From: JAJDZL01 sp965221175
GTDB lineage: Bacteria; Pseudomonadota; Gammaproteobacteria; Arenicellales; JAJDZL01
Length of the DNA stretch: 64,000 nucleotides
Assembly (NCBI GenBank): GCA_965221175.1
Contig: OZ244867.1
Span: 248,001 to 312,000, forward strand
Direction: 5' to 3'
The position numbers and the translations under genes are program-made. The notes beneath the pieces were generated by a model. It saw nothing but the letters and a program-made list of their open reading frames with translations. It made no database searches and was not told the origin of the DNA. Of the stretch, positions 34,610 through 43,843 are shown piece by piece (position 1 is the stretch's first letter; every line of letters starts with the position of its first letter).

Positions 34610-35777
34610 ATGGCTATTTACATCGAATCCATTCCCAACCGCAACAGCCGCCCAGCGATCCTGTTGCGCTACGCCAAACGCAACGGCAAACGCATCGAAC
34701 GCAAAACCCTCGCCAACCTCTCCAAAACCCCTGCATTCATCGTCGATGCCATCCGCATGCTTTTGAAAGGCGGCGTCATCGTAAGCTCCCTCGACCAGGC
34801 ATTCACCGTCCAACGCTCGCTGCCGCACGGACATGTCGCGGCTGTGCTCAGTTTGGCTTCGCAGATCGGACTGCCGCGTATTTTGCATCGAACCGCCTCG
34901 CGTCAGCGCGACCTGGCACTGGCGGCCATCATCGCCCGCATCCTCTCGCCAGCCTCCAAGCTCGCCACTGCCAGAGCGCTGTCGCCGCAAACCGCCGACA
35001 GCTCGCTGGGCACTTTGCTCAAGCTCGATACCGTACACGGCAATGAAATGCTCGATATGCTGGACTGGCTGCGAGAACGGCAAAAGTGGATCGAGAAAAG
35101 CCTCGCCAATCGCCACTTGCGCGGCGGCACCCTGATTCTCTACGATGTCACCTCCACCTATGTCGAAGGAAAGTGTTGCTCGCTTGCCGCATTCGGTTAC
35201 AACCGAGACCGCAAACGCGGCAAGATGCAGATCGTCTATGGCTTGCTGTGCGCCGCCGACGGCTGTCCGGTGGCGGTTGAAGTGTTCCCCGGCAACAGTG
35301 CCGACCCCAGCACTCTGGCCACCCAGATCAGCAAGATTCGCAAGCGATTCAACATTCAAAAAGTAGCGCTGGTCGGCGACCGCGGCATGATTACCTCGGC
35401 GCGCATCCGCGAGGATCTGCTGCCGATGGCACTGGATTGGATCTCGGCGCTTCGCAACGCCGACATCCGCAAGCTGTTCAAAGAACCAAACGACCGTAAA
35501 ATCGCGACTACACTTGACGTCAACGAACTGCAACCGGACCAGGTGGCGGAAATCGTCAGTGCCGAGTTTCCCGGCGAGCGGCTGCTGGTGTGCCTCAATC
35601 CGCGCCTTCGCCAAGAACGGGCGCAAAAACGCGAACAGCTGCTGCGCGCCACTGAAACCATCCTCACCGAGATCGCCGCCGCAGCCCGCCGCCATAAGTC
35701 AAATTCCGCCAACCGTGACCGTACCATTAAGCGGCTCGGACGCGAAGCCAACCGTCGCAAAGTCGAAAAGCACTTCG
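34610..35777 (+). pseudogene. IS1634-family transposase, 5' part (split by the RIT element)
   Basis: The first 389 residues are typical of IS1634 transposases: an N-terminal MAIYIESIPNRNSRPAILL, RILHRTASRQRDLALAAI, the DDE block LILYDVTSTYVEGKCCSLAA, the second block KVALVGDRGMITSARIRE and a long helical region. At KVEKHF the frame leaves family sequence and enters the inserted element. The remainder begins at 41536 with HFDVTVTRGDLLW in the matching place. The bases CACTTCG occur at both junctions (35771-35777 and 41536-41542). Confidence 0.93.
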
Positions 35778-35789
35778 TGTCACTACCGA

Positions 35790-35813
35790 TTTTATGTTGC
35801 ATGCAACATAAAA
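35790..35813. repeat. 24-bp perfect palindrome at the left RIT end
   Basis: The 12-base arm TTTTATGTTGCA is followed directly by its complement. It contains the core ATGTTGC that also occurs in the inner repeats of the RIT end. No matching palindrome is seen at the right end, where the IS21-family element begins. Confidence 0.85.
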
Positions 35814-35815
35814 CT

Positions 35816-35903
35816 GGAAATGTTGCGGAATTGATTATGTTGCGAGTATTAGTTATCACGCTGAAATCAAATTGATAGTTTTTGAAACTCGCAACATAAT
35901 TTT
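35816..35903 (+). repeat. Left inverted repeat of the RIT element
   Basis: About 88 bases, repeated in inverse orientation at 39146-39233 with a single difference that I can see. The repeat is itself a palindrome-like structure: ATTATGTTGCGAGT (35834-35847) is inverted at 35887-35900. These are probably recombinase-binding sites. Confidence 0.93.
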
Positions 35904-35953
35904 CATCATCAGGTGTGCGACCATGATGGATTTAACCCGATGGGGAGTCTATC

Positions 35954-37204
35954 ATGTTCGAAACAATTTTTTCGCGTCCTTGCACGATTGCGATTCATCA
36001 AGCGGCACCTTTGTATGAAGAAAGATGCCGATATCTGTTACGCCATGCACAAAGTGGCGCAACTGCGGATACGTTGCGCGCAATAGCGCATGACCAACTG
36101 AGCCTGATCAATCATCTGAATCTGCAAGCGAACCAAAGAATCAGTGTTCGCCAGATCGAGGATGCTGCCAGCGATTGGCTGAATGGATTTGTACAGCGTT
36201 TCGGCCACGAACCTTCGCTCAAAAGAAGGAAACGATTTATCCATTGCGCACGCAACTGGCTGCGTTTTATTGGGTGGTTAAGCGAGTCGAGATTGTCTCG
36301 TCATCGTTATGAAGCCGAAGTTTCCATGTTCAACACATTCGCACAACAGCAATGTGGCCTTTCTGACGCATACGTCAGCTCTATTTGCAATGTTGCCGGT
36401 CGGTTTTTTGAGTGGCTGGAGCAACATGGTCTGAGTCTGGATGAGGTGCGTCTGAGCGACATCGATGAGGCATTGGTGAGCGACCGGATCTTTGGTCAAT
36501 GCAGTCGTAACACAACCAAAACACAGATCAATTGCCTGGGCAGGTTCCTTCGCTATGCAGAACAACAACGCTGGTGCGTGGCAGGGTTGGCCGACGGCAT
36601 CAAGCCGCCGCGGATGTTCCCGAATGAGACGATTCCAAAGGGGTTGGGCCGAGATGAGGTGTTGAAATTGCTGGCCACGACCGAAAGCGATCATGCGATC
36701 GACAAACGTGATCGGGCAATATTAATGGTGTTGAGCACTTATGGGTTAAGATCCAGCGAGGTGTGTGGTTTGACACTTGATGACCTGAGCTGGACCGATG
36801 AGCTTTTGACGGTCCGTCGCTGCAAGAGCGGACAAATCCACATTTATCCATTGTCACAAGCGGTCGGGGAGGCAATTGTCAGGTATCTTCGCGAGGTCCG
36901 TCCTTTGGTTCGACAACGGACATTGTTCCTGACGATGAATGCACGGCGCGGCCCGATCACCAGGCAAGGCGTTTATATGATGGTCGTTGGACGGTTGAAA
37001 AAAATTGGCATCGCTGGCAAAGGCAAGGGTCCGCATGCACTGCGTCACGCAGCGGCTCAACATCTGCTAGAGCACAATCAATCGATGAAAGTGATCGCAG
37101 ACTATCTCGGACACCGTAATGTAGACTCGGCTTCGGTCTATGCCAAGATTAATCTGAACCAATTGCGAGAGGTTGGCGATGTCAGCCTGGAGGGGTTGAT
37201 ATGA
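35954..37204 (+). CDS. ritA: Tyrosine recombinase, first gene of the RIT trio
   Basis: A 416-residue site-specific recombinase. An N-terminal SAM-like domain (about 60-170) precedes the catalytic domain, with the first arginine in STYGLRSSEVCGLTLDDL, the HxxR block PHALRHAAAQHLLEHNQ, the LGHRNVDSA histidine, and the tyrosine in SASVYAKINLNQL. All catalytic residues are present. Its stop overlaps the start of the second gene as ATGA. A RIT set is thought to move as a unit with all three enzymes. Confidence 0.93.
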   Translation: MFETIFSRPCTIAIHQAAPLYEERCRYLLRHAQSGATADTLRAIAHDQLSLINHLNLQANQRISVRQIEDAASDWLNGFVQRFGHEPSLKRRKRFIHCARNWLRFIGWLSESRLSRHRYEAEVSMFNTFAQQQCGLSDAYVSSICNVAGRFFEWLEQHGLSLDEVRLSDIDEALVSDRIFGQCSRNTTKTQINCLGRFLRYAEQQRWCVAGLADGIKPPRMFPNETIPKGLGRDEVLKLLATTESDHAIDKRDRAILMVLSTYGLRSSEVCGLTLDDLSWTDELLTVRRCKSGQIHIYPLSQAVGEAIVRYLREVRPLVRQRTLFLTMNARRGPITRQGVYMMVVGRLKKIGIAGKGKGPHALRHAAAQHLLEHNQSMKVIADYLGHRNVDSASVYAKINLNQLREVGDVSLEGLI

Positions 37205-38151
37205 AACTTCACCAGGCAATCGAGCGCTACATCGCATGGCGACGCATTCACGGTGCGAAGTTCAAAGCCAGCGCACAGCATCTGCGACAGTTCTCAAATT
37301 CGGTCGAGCGGGATATCGACTGCAAGGCAGTTTCCCAGAGCGAAGTTTGCAGATTTCTTGCGGGAAACCGACCGCTGACCAAAACGCGGTCCCATCGTTA
37401 CAGCGCACTGCGAGGGTTTTATCGCTATGCTATCGCTCGAGGCTACACCACGGTGTCGCCTTTGCCCGACCCGGATCAGGAACCGAGACCACCGCAATCA
37501 AAATTGCCTCATGTTTTCAGCCCTGATCAACTGCAGCGCATGTTTGGCACGATTGATCAGTGTCACAGCCGTCGCTCCAAACTCGATGCATTCACGTTCC
37601 GCACCTTGCTGCTATTGCTTTGTGGCAGTGGGTTGCGCATCGGTGAGGCTCTTCAACTCACGCTGACCGACATCAATCTGCAAAACGCGGTCTTGACAGT
37701 GAGAGACAGTAAATTCTACAAAAGCCGGCTGGTGCCAACTGGACCTCAACTGAATGCGCTGCTCAGTGCATATGCCAAACAACGTGTGAAGCGAACGCTG
37801 CCGAATGGAAAAAATTCAACTTTTCTAGCCTATATCGATGGCTCGGCGTTAACCTATAAAACAGTTGATATGGCTTTTTCCAAATTGAGAGACGCCGTGC
37901 CACTGTGTGTAATCGACCGCTTTCATCAGCGCCCAACCTTGCACAGTTTTCGTCACACATTTGCGGTTCATCGGCTAACCGACTGGTATCGCCAAGGTGC
38001 TGATGTTCAACGTCTGTTGCCGCTGCTGTCAAACTATCTCGGACACAGCAGTCTGCAAAGTACGCAGATTTATTTGTCCGTGACACCGCAGTTGCTACAG
38101 CACACTTCGGTGCTGTTCAACCAATACGTAAACGGAGATCATCATGAATAA
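37201..38151 (+). CDS. ritB: Tyrosine recombinase, second gene of the RIT trio
   Basis: A 316-residue recombinase with catalytic motifs CGSGLRIGEALQLTLTDI, PTLHSFRHTFAVHRL, LSNYLGHSSLQSTQIY and the terminal tyrosine in QIYLSV. The N-terminal core-binding domain starts MKLHQAIERYIAWRRIH. The ATG overlaps the previous stop, and the end overlaps the third gene by eight bases. It looks intact. Confidence 0.93.
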   Translation: MKLHQAIERYIAWRRIHGAKFKASAQHLRQFSNSVERDIDCKAVSQSEVCRFLAGNRPLTKTRSHRYSALRGFYRYAIARGYTTVSPLPDPDQEPRPPQSKLPHVFSPDQLQRMFGTIDQCHSRRSKLDAFTFRTLLLLLCGSGLRIGEALQLTLTDINLQNAVLTVRDSKFYKSRLVPTGPQLNALLSAYAKQRVKRTLPNGKNSTFLAYIDGSALTYKTVDMAFSKLRDAVPLCVIDRFHQRPTLHSFRHTFAVHRLTDWYRQGADVQRLLPLLSNYLGHSSLQSTQIYLSVTPQLLQHTSVLFNQYVNGDHHE

Positions 38152-39139
38152 GCTACCCATGTTAAGTCCTTGGTTGCGGCGGTTTTTTACTGAACACATC
38201 AGCACCGAACGCAATTTAGCGGTGAATACCCGCAAAAGTTATCGCGACACCTTCGTGATGCTGTTGCCCTACATAGCCACCCATTCCCGAAAATCGGTGG
38301 AACGGCTGTTAATTAGCGATATCACAGCACAGCGTGTGCTGGGGTTTCTCAATCACATCGAAACCGAGCGCGGCTGCACCGCGCAAACTCGCAACCAGCG
38401 CTTGAGCGCCATACGGGTGTTTACTCGCTACGTATGCAGCCGCAATCCCGCCTGTGTCGAGTGGGCCGGCAGCCTGCGTGCCATTGTCAACAAAAAGACC
38501 CGACCTGGACAGGTTTCGTGGCTGACCAAAGATCAAATCGAGTCGATCTTGGAGGTGCCCAATACCCGAAAATTCAGAGGCCGAGTCGAGTACGCACTGC
38601 TGCTGTTTCTCTACAACACAGGCGCTCGTGTGTCGGAGGCTATCGGATTGAGCGTCAGCAACCTTCAATTCGGCCAAAATAACGGGCGCCACGCCCTGGC
38701 CACCATCATGGGCAAAGGCGGCAAACTGCGCCAATGTCCGCTTTGGCCACGTACCGAAAAGGCGCTTCTTGAGTTGGTTGACAATAAACTCGACAGCGCC
38801 CCGGTGTTTGTAAGTCAACTGGGACAATCCTACACCCGTTTTGGAGTCTATCGGTTAGTGCAACGGTGCGCTGCCGCAGTTCCTGAACTGTCACAGCGGA
38901 ACATCACACCGCATGTGATGCGACACAGTTGCGCCTGCCATTTGCTTCGCGCCGGTGTCGACCTTAACACCATCCGATCATGGCTCGGTCACGTAAGTCT
39001 TGATACCACCAATATCTATGTCGCCATTGACCTGGATATGAAAGTTGATGCGATGCGAATTTGTGATACTGTGGAGATAAAATCGCCACCAAGCTGGAAG
39101 CAGGACACCAAGACAATGGCCTTCCTTAATTCACTGTGA
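38144..39139 (+). CDS. ritC: Tyrosine recombinase, third gene of the RIT trio
   Basis: A 331-residue recombinase of the XerD-like subgroup: N-terminal SAM-like domain (TERNLAVNTRKSYRDTFVML), catalytic arginine in YNTGARVSEAIGLSVSNL, PHVMRHSCACHLLRAGVDL, SWLGHVSLDTTNIY with the tyrosine in NIYVAI. It is intact and ends just before the right inverted repeat, as usual in RIT elements. Confidence 0.93.
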   Translation: MNKLPMLSPWLRRFFTEHISTERNLAVNTRKSYRDTFVMLLPYIATHSRKSVERLLISDITAQRVLGFLNHIETERGCTAQTRNQRLSAIRVFTRYVCSRNPACVEWAGSLRAIVNKKTRPGQVSWLTKDQIESILEVPNTRKFRGRVEYALLLFLYNTGARVSEAIGLSVSNLQFGQNNGRHALATIMGKGGKLRQCPLWPRTEKALLELVDNKLDSAPVFVSQLGQSYTRFGVYRLVQRCAAAVPELSQRNITPHVMRHSCACHLLRAGVDLNTIRSWLGHVSLDTTNIYVAIDLDMKVDAMRICDTVEIKSPPSWKQDTKTMAFLNSL

Positions 39140-39145
39140 GTGTGA

Positions 39146-39233
39146 AAAATTATGTTGCGAGTTTCAAAAACTATCAATTTGATTTCAGCGCGATAACTAA
39201 TACTCGCAACATAATCAATTCCGCAACATTTCC
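39146..39233 (-). repeat. Right inverted repeat of the RIT element
   Basis: The complement of 35816-35903 with one difference (A against G in ATCACGC/ATCGCGC). The IS21-family element begins at its outer edge, so the matching outermost palindrome seen on the left is missing here. Confidence 0.93.
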
Positions 39234-39287
39234 GGTTTAAATTCCCCAGATCTGCCGTTTTAAATTCCCCACTTTGGAAGACAAAAA

Positions 39288-39327
39288 GGTTAGCTGTTCG
39301 GTCCGCTAGCGGACCGAACAGCTAACC
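39288..39327. repeat. 40-bp perfect palindrome upstream of istA
   Basis: The 20-base arm GGTTAGCTGTTCGGTCCGCT is followed directly by its exact complement. It lies between the left end of the IS21-family element and istA and could act as a terminator against incoming transcription or form a cruciform. Confidence 0.95.
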
Positions 39328-39407
39328 CAAAAATTACCCTGTAAACTTGGGTTTTTTGAATCGAATCCAAGTGGGGCATCACCATGATAACAAATGGGGA
39401 ATTTTTT

Positions 39408-40625
39408 ATGATACATACATTGAAATCTCAAGGGCTGAGCGTCAGTGAAATCGCCCGCCAGCTCAAAGTGGACCGCAAGACGGTGCGCAAATACCTGCGT
39501 TTCAATGCCGACGATGCGTCGGCCATGCAACGCAAACCCAGAACGCGCAAGCTCGCCGCCTATGAGCCGTATCTGCTGGAGCGCGTCCATCAGTTTCCGA
39601 CCCTCACCGCAACGCGACTGATGCGCGAGATTCGGGAACTCGGCTACGCCGGCGGCTACACCATTTTGTCGGATTACCTTCGCCAGGTCAGACCCCGGAC
39701 CGAGGTCGAGTTCGAAGTTCGCTTTGAAACACCTGCCGGCCATCAGGCGCAGGCCGACTTCGCCACCTTTGCGATACGATTCGAGAACCAGCCCGATTCG
39801 CCAAGGCGTATTTATCTGTTCACCATGGTACTGGGACACAGCCGTTATCTTTGGGGACGGTTCTGTGACAACCAGACACTTCCGAGCGTGATGCGGATGC
39901 ACATCCGTGCCTTTGAAGCGTTCGGCGGCGTTCCGAGGGAGATTTTGTATGACCGCATGAAAACCGCAGTGATCGGTGAAGACGCCAATGGCGAGGTGAT
40001 CTACAACCGATCGCTCACCTCGCTGCTGGAACATTACGGGGCGCTGCCGCGCGCCTGTCAGCCGTATCGGGCGAAAACCAAAGGCAAGGTCGAACGCGCC
40101 TATCGCTATATCCGAGAGGACTTCTACCTGGCGCGCTCTTTTTACGACATGACACATCTGAACGAGTGTTTTAGACAATGGCTGGATGAAGTGGCGAACG
40201 TTCGCCGTCACGGCACCACACGCCGTCACGTCGATGAAGCCTTCGCTGACGAACAGCCGCAGTTGACGCCGCTGCCGAAACTGCCCTACAGTGCTCTTTT
40301 GGCGATCGAGCGGAAGGTCAACCGTGAAGGCATGGTCTCGTATCAGGGCAACCAATACTCGGTTCCAAATGGCACCCGAAGCCACATCGTTGAAGTGCAG
40401 GTGCTGCCGATGGAACTTCGTATCATGGACTCGAGCACGCTGATCGCACGCCATGCAATCCGAGAGGGCAAAGGCCAACGGGTCGTCGATCCGACTCACC
40501 GAAGCGCGACGGCTCGGCTAGCGGATGAATACGACACCTCACTTCACGGCAGCGTCTCGTGCCGACCACTGTCATTTTACGAGACGGTGGCGCGGCGCTT
40601 GGCCGATGAGCAGGTGCAATCATGA
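39408..40625 (+). CDS. istA: IS21-family transposase IstA
   Basis: The N-terminal helix-turn-helix (LKSQGLSVSEIARQLKVDRK followed by TVRKYL) precedes an integrase core: QAQADFATFAIRFENQPDSP with the first Asp, ILYDRMKTAVIGEDANGEV with the second, and YRAKTKGKVERAYRYIREDF with the Glu. These are the DDE residues of IstA. I start it at the ATG at 39408; an in-frame ATG at 39384 is also possible. The stop overlaps istB by four bases. Confidence 0.93.
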   Translation: MIHTLKSQGLSVSEIARQLKVDRKTVRKYLRFNADDASAMQRKPRTRKLAAYEPYLLERVHQFPTLTATRLMREIRELGYAGGYTILSDYLRQVRPRTEVEFEVRFETPAGHQAQADFATFAIRFENQPDSPRRIYLFTMVLGHSRYLWGRFCDNQTLPSVMRMHIRAFEAFGGVPREILYDRMKTAVIGEDANGEVIYNRSLTSLLEHYGALPRACQPYRAKTKGKVERAYRYIREDFYLARSFYDMTHLNECFRQWLDEVANVRRHGTTRRHVDEAFADEQPQLTPLPKLPYSALLAIERKVNREGMVSYQGNQYSVPNGTRSHIVEVQVLPMELRIMDSSTLIARHAIREGKGQRVVDPTHRSATARLADEYDTSLHGSVSCRPLSFYETVARRLADEQVQS

Positions 40626-41470
40626 GTGCCGCAGTGCTCGATGGCATTCGCCAGCGTCTGGTGCGCCTGAAGATGCCCTATGCGCTTGAAAAACTCGACG
40701 AGGTGGTACGACAACTCGAAGCCGGTCACATCAGTGCGCTTGAGGCGATCGATGCGCTGTTGAGCGAAGAGTTCTCGTTCCGGGAAAGCAGACGCATCAA
40801 AATGGCGCTCAATACCTCCGGGCTCAATCCACCGAAAACGCTCGAATCGTTCGACTTCACGTTCCAGCCCTCACTGGATCGCGAACGCATCCTGACACTC
40901 GCTGGACTGGACTTCATCGAGCGCGCCGAGGTGGTTCACCTGCTCGGCCCGCCCGGCACTGGCAAAAGCCATCTCGCCTGTGCCCTGGGGGTCGCCGCGA
41001 TCAAGGCCGGCAAAAGTGCCTATCGCTGTACACTGGCCCACCTGGTCGACTCGCTGGTCATCGCCCATCGCTCCGGACAGATCGCCAACAAACTTCGCTT
41101 TTATAGCCGAGCCTCCCTTCTCATCGTCGATGAGATCGGCTACCTGCCGCTGCCTAGGGAAGGCGCCAATCTGTTCTTTCAGCTGGTCAGCATGCGATAC
41201 GAAAAAGGCGCCATGATCCTCACCTCCAACCGCAACTTTACCGAATGGGCCGAGGTGTTCGGCGACCCAGTGGTGGCCACCGCCTTGCTTGATCGGCTGC
41301 TGCACCACGCCATCGTCATCCAGATCGAAGGCGCCAGCTACCGACTCCGGGCGCACTCGGATCTGATCCGAACCGAGGCGCTCAAATCCACCAATATCGC
41401 TGCTGCGCCGAAAAAAAGACGTGGCAGACCACCGAAAAACAAGGGGGCCTTGATCTATAATACCGGCTGA
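40622..41470 (+). CDS. istB: IS21-family ATP-binding helper protein IstB
   Basis: IstB is an AAA+ ATPase that loads IstA on target DNA. Walker A LLGPPGTGKSHLACALG is near residues 106-122 and Walker B LLIVDEIGYLPL near 162-173; an N-terminal helical part is present. The C-terminal tail is basic (PKKRRGRPPKNK). It looks full length at 282 residues. Confidence 0.94.
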   Translation: MSAAVLDGIRQRLVRLKMPYALEKLDEVVRQLEAGHISALEAIDALLSEEFSFRESRRIKMALNTSGLNPPKTLESFDFTFQPSLDRERILTLAGLDFIERAEVVHLLGPPGTGKSHLACALGVAAIKAGKSAYRCTLAHLVDSLVIAHRSGQIANKLRFYSRASLLIVDEIGYLPLPREGANLFFQLVSMRYEKGAMILTSNRNFTEWAEVFGDPVVATALLDRLLHHAIVIQIEGASYRLRAHSDLIRTEALKSTNIAAAPKKRRGRPPKNKGALIYNTG

Positions 41471-41535
41471 TCACCGAGCAGCCCCAAAGTGGGGAATTTA
41501 TTCCGTAACTTCTGGGGAATTTAAAACGGCACCTA

Positions 41536-42144
41536 CACTTCGACGTCACCGTCACCCGTGGCGACCTGCTGTGGTCGCGAAACCAGCAGCGAATCGACGA
41601 CCAAGCTAAACTCGATGGCGTCTATGTGATCCGAACCTCGCTGCCGGCCGATGCCATCAACGCCCATGACGCAGTGGCAGCTTACAAGAGTCTGTCCACA
41701 GTCGAGCGCGCCTTTCGCACCATCAAGACCACCCGGCTGGAGGTGCAGCCAATTTATGTCTACAGCGAACAGCATGTACGCGGGCATGTGTTCCTTTGCA
41801 TGCTCGCCTGCTACCTTGAATGGCATTTGCGCCAGCGACTCAAACCGTTTCTGTTTGACGACCCACACCCGCCAAGCCGCTCCTCGCCGGTTCAGCAGGC
41901 TAAGGTCTCACCGGCGGCAGCACAAAAAGCCAGTTCCAAAATGACTTCCTGCGGGGATCCGGCTCACAGCATGACTACACTGCTTGCGGACCTTGCCACT
42001 CTGTGTCTGAATGAAGTAACCTTGCCCGGTGTTTCCGATGACATCCTCACAACGGTCACCAAACCAACCCCGCTGCAGAGTAAAATCCTTGCCGCACTCA
42101 ATGTCGACCCCAATGCAGGTGTTTCCATAAGAATGACAGGTTGA
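41536..42144 (+). pseudogene. IS1634-family transposase, 3' part
   Basis: The frame reads HFDVTVTRGDLLWSRNQQRI, then YVIRTSLPADAINAHDAVAA, VERAFRTIKTTRLEVQPIYV and the final catalytic-domain block HVFLCMLACYLEWHLRQRLK. This continues exactly the 5' part that ends at 35777, so with the insertion removed the transposase would be complete. The last 60 residues (after FLFDD) are a Pro/Ser-rich tail. Confidence 0.92.
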
Positions 42145-42279
42145 TTTTTTGAAAATCCGCGTATTTACTGCGCTTTCACCTAATTCTTGTGGTGAAGATC
42201 GGTTTAGTGTTCAAACTCCGATCGGCCATGTTTCGGAGAATACAGAAACAGAAAAAAGTTTCCGCAATTTACCAAGGTA

Positions 42280-42831
42280 TCAAATCATAACTTTGAAATC
42301 TGATTTCGAACTACAAAATTCAATTTCTTTAGTTCTGTGCAAACGTTTTAGCACCATCCGCAGTTCTGAATCATCCACACATTCCGAAACACAAAGTAAT
42401 CTGTGCAAGACTTTGTACTTGTTTTCAAATTCTTCTACCGCCAAACTGCCATCACCCACGTCAAAGCGAGGGATTGTTACAACAGTTCCCAATTCTAATG
42501 AATTGGATTCAAAAAATTCAATGGTGAGTTCAGCACGTCGTTCTACTTTAAGGCCTTTTGCATTCTTTACGTCGTTGATCACTTCCAAGTCAATCATTGG
42601 ATACTTGTTACTAACTGATTGATCTTGGTTTAATTGTTCTCTTTGTTCAATAATCCATGAGGTAAGGTTGACTCTTACACGGTCGTCCAAATTTGGAATT
42701 ATTCCGTGTCCGGAATAATAATAATCCCCGAGAACGCGCGGAGAAGAACAATGTGTTTTAGAAAAATGGTCAGCAGGCATAGATAGTGCAGGAGTACTCC
42801 AAATTCCACATACTTTCTGTTCCATAGCCAT
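42280..42831 (-). CDS. Hypothetical protein, 183 aa
   Basis: No family recognised. It starts MAMEQKVCGIWSTPAL and has several probable beta-strands (IDLEVINDVKN, RRAELTIEFFESNSLELGTV) and a helical C-terminus (EFENKYKVLHRLL). It has no signal peptide. Codon use is A/T-rich compared with the IS genes next to it. It stands alone and ends close to the IS1634 fragment. Confidence 0.5.
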   Translation of the reverse strand: MAMEQKVCGIWSTPALSMPADHFSKTHCSSPRVLGDYYYSGHGIIPNLDDRVRVNLTSWIIEQREQLNQDQSVSNKYPMIDLEVINDVKNAKGLKVERRAELTIEFFESNSLELGTVVTIPRFDVGDGSLAVEEFENKYKVLHRLLCVSECVDDSELRMVLKRLHRTKEIEFCSSKSDFKVMI

Positions 42832-43111
42832 GGCCTCACCTATAACCTAAAATCAAAATTGCGAATATTCTAAACAATTCGCCGTTACTCTACAGAACGA
42901 ATTTTGGATTTAAACTGCTTGTGAAAAATGGATACTTGAGTGGGATGATTCAAATTGTCCCACTCAAGTATCCACCGGTCGGTAGTCGTTAATAGGATAA
43001 ATGTTGAACTACACACAATGAAGGACATCAAATTATTCAGCAGCGGTTCGCAAATTGCGTTCAGCTACTGTTGTAGTCAGCAGCCTGGTGGCAAATTCAA
43101 ATGGCAGTGCG

Positions 43112-43843
43112 CTATCTTTGTGACTTCGAGGTCTTTTCACTTTTTTTGCAATAGTAGAGGGCAAGGTAGGGTGGCATATTGTGGTGCAATTGAACGCCAC
43201 TATCAGAGGTATCAAACTTGCTGGCCACTAACTCTCCTTTGTTAGATTCGTATGGTTCACGGTTTCTAACGACAATGCGAAGCCCATCGGCGGATTCGCT
43301 GTTCAGCGACATTCCTTGGCCCCATCCCAGCAACTCAGCATCTGACATATCAGCTTTTCGTCCAATTATTGAATGTTCATGCCTAGGCAGTTCCTTGGAT
43401 ATGAGTTTATGCTTTTCGGTGCCACCAGTGTCACGCACAAGCCTATTCGTCAAGGCAACTTTGTTTTCGTCTAAGCCAAGGCCTCGCGGTGCCTCCTCAG
43501 GATCACCCGCACCAACAATCATGCGACCATGAGAAAGCGTGAAGGGTATCCAACCAGGCGGACACCCGTCCGATTCGGTATTGTACTGAGCACCGGTTCC
43601 GTTACGAACACGATTTTCATTCAGATCAAAGGCGATAACGGCACCGGTGAGATCGACAGTTTCTGATGGGGTTGTTTTACATTTTTCTGGTGGCAAGAAT
43701 TGCCCCGGGCATGTTAGCGGGTACCCTTGATACATTTGAAAGCCGACAACTCCTAGAACTCCGACTATTACGAAGATCATAGCTATCCCGATCCAACCGG
43801 GTGACACTTCAGGCCATTGTAGATTCAGACCAAAGATTGGCAT
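43112..43843 (-). CDS. Membrane-anchored phage-tail-collar-like protein
   Basis: I start it at the ATG at 43841-43843 (MPIFGLNLQWPEVSPGWIGI) because a GGAG ribosome site precedes it; a longer frame runs upstream. A single membrane helix (GIAMIFVIVGVLGVVGFQMY, near residues 18-37) is followed by an extracytoplasmic part with GCPPGWIPF, PRHEHSI and the terminal LHHNMPPYLALYYCKK. The last block is the classic end of phage tail collar or short tail fibre domains (NMPPYLALNYCIK). A membrane anchor on such a domain is unusual. Role unknown; possibly a surface or host-contact protein. Confidence 0.65.
   Translation of the reverse strand: MPIFGLNLQWPEVSPGWIGIAMIFVIVGVLGVVGFQMYQGYPLTCPGQFLPPEKCKTTPSETVDLTGAVIAFDLNENRVRNGTGAQYNTESDGCPPGWIPFTLSHGRMIVGAGDPEEAPRGLGLDENKVALTNRLVRDTGGTEKHKLISKELPRHEHSIIGRKADMSDAELLGWGQGMSLNSESADGLRIVVRNREPYESNKGELVASKFDTSDSGVQLHHNMPPYLALYYCKKSEKTSKSQR

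Larger units (their letters stand above)
39234..41526 (+). mobile_element. IS21-family insertion sequence
   Basis: The left end has TTTAAATTCCCC twice (39236 and about 39260) and CCACTTTGG; the right end has the matching complement (CCAAAGTGGGGAATTT near 41484 and GGGGAATTTAAA near 41515). Multiple terminal repeats and an istA-istB pair are characteristic of IS21. The exact ends and target duplication cannot be fixed from sequence alone because it sits in the RIT end. Confidence 0.85.
35778..41535 (+). mobile_element. RIT (recombinase-in-trio) element carrying an IS21-family element, inside an IS1634 transposase gene
   Basis: Between two copies of CACTTCG lie three overlapping tyrosine recombinase genes flanked by near-perfect inverted repeats of about 88 bases. 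Three tandem, overlapping recombinases with inverted ends define RIT elements. An IS21-family element (about 39234-41526) follows the right inverted repeat and lies before the second CACTTCG. It probably inserted in, or replaced, the outermost right end of the RIT element. Three mobile elements are therefore nested here. Confidence 0.85.

Noticed and set aside
34595..35695. A 366-codon minus-strand frame
   Set aside because: It is antisense to the IS1634 transposase 5' part, which shows clear family motifs; a G/C-rich gene often has such shadow frames.
39306..40499. A 397-codon minus-strand frame
   Set aside because: Antisense to istA, which has the DDE residues and HTH; also runs through the 40-bp palindrome.
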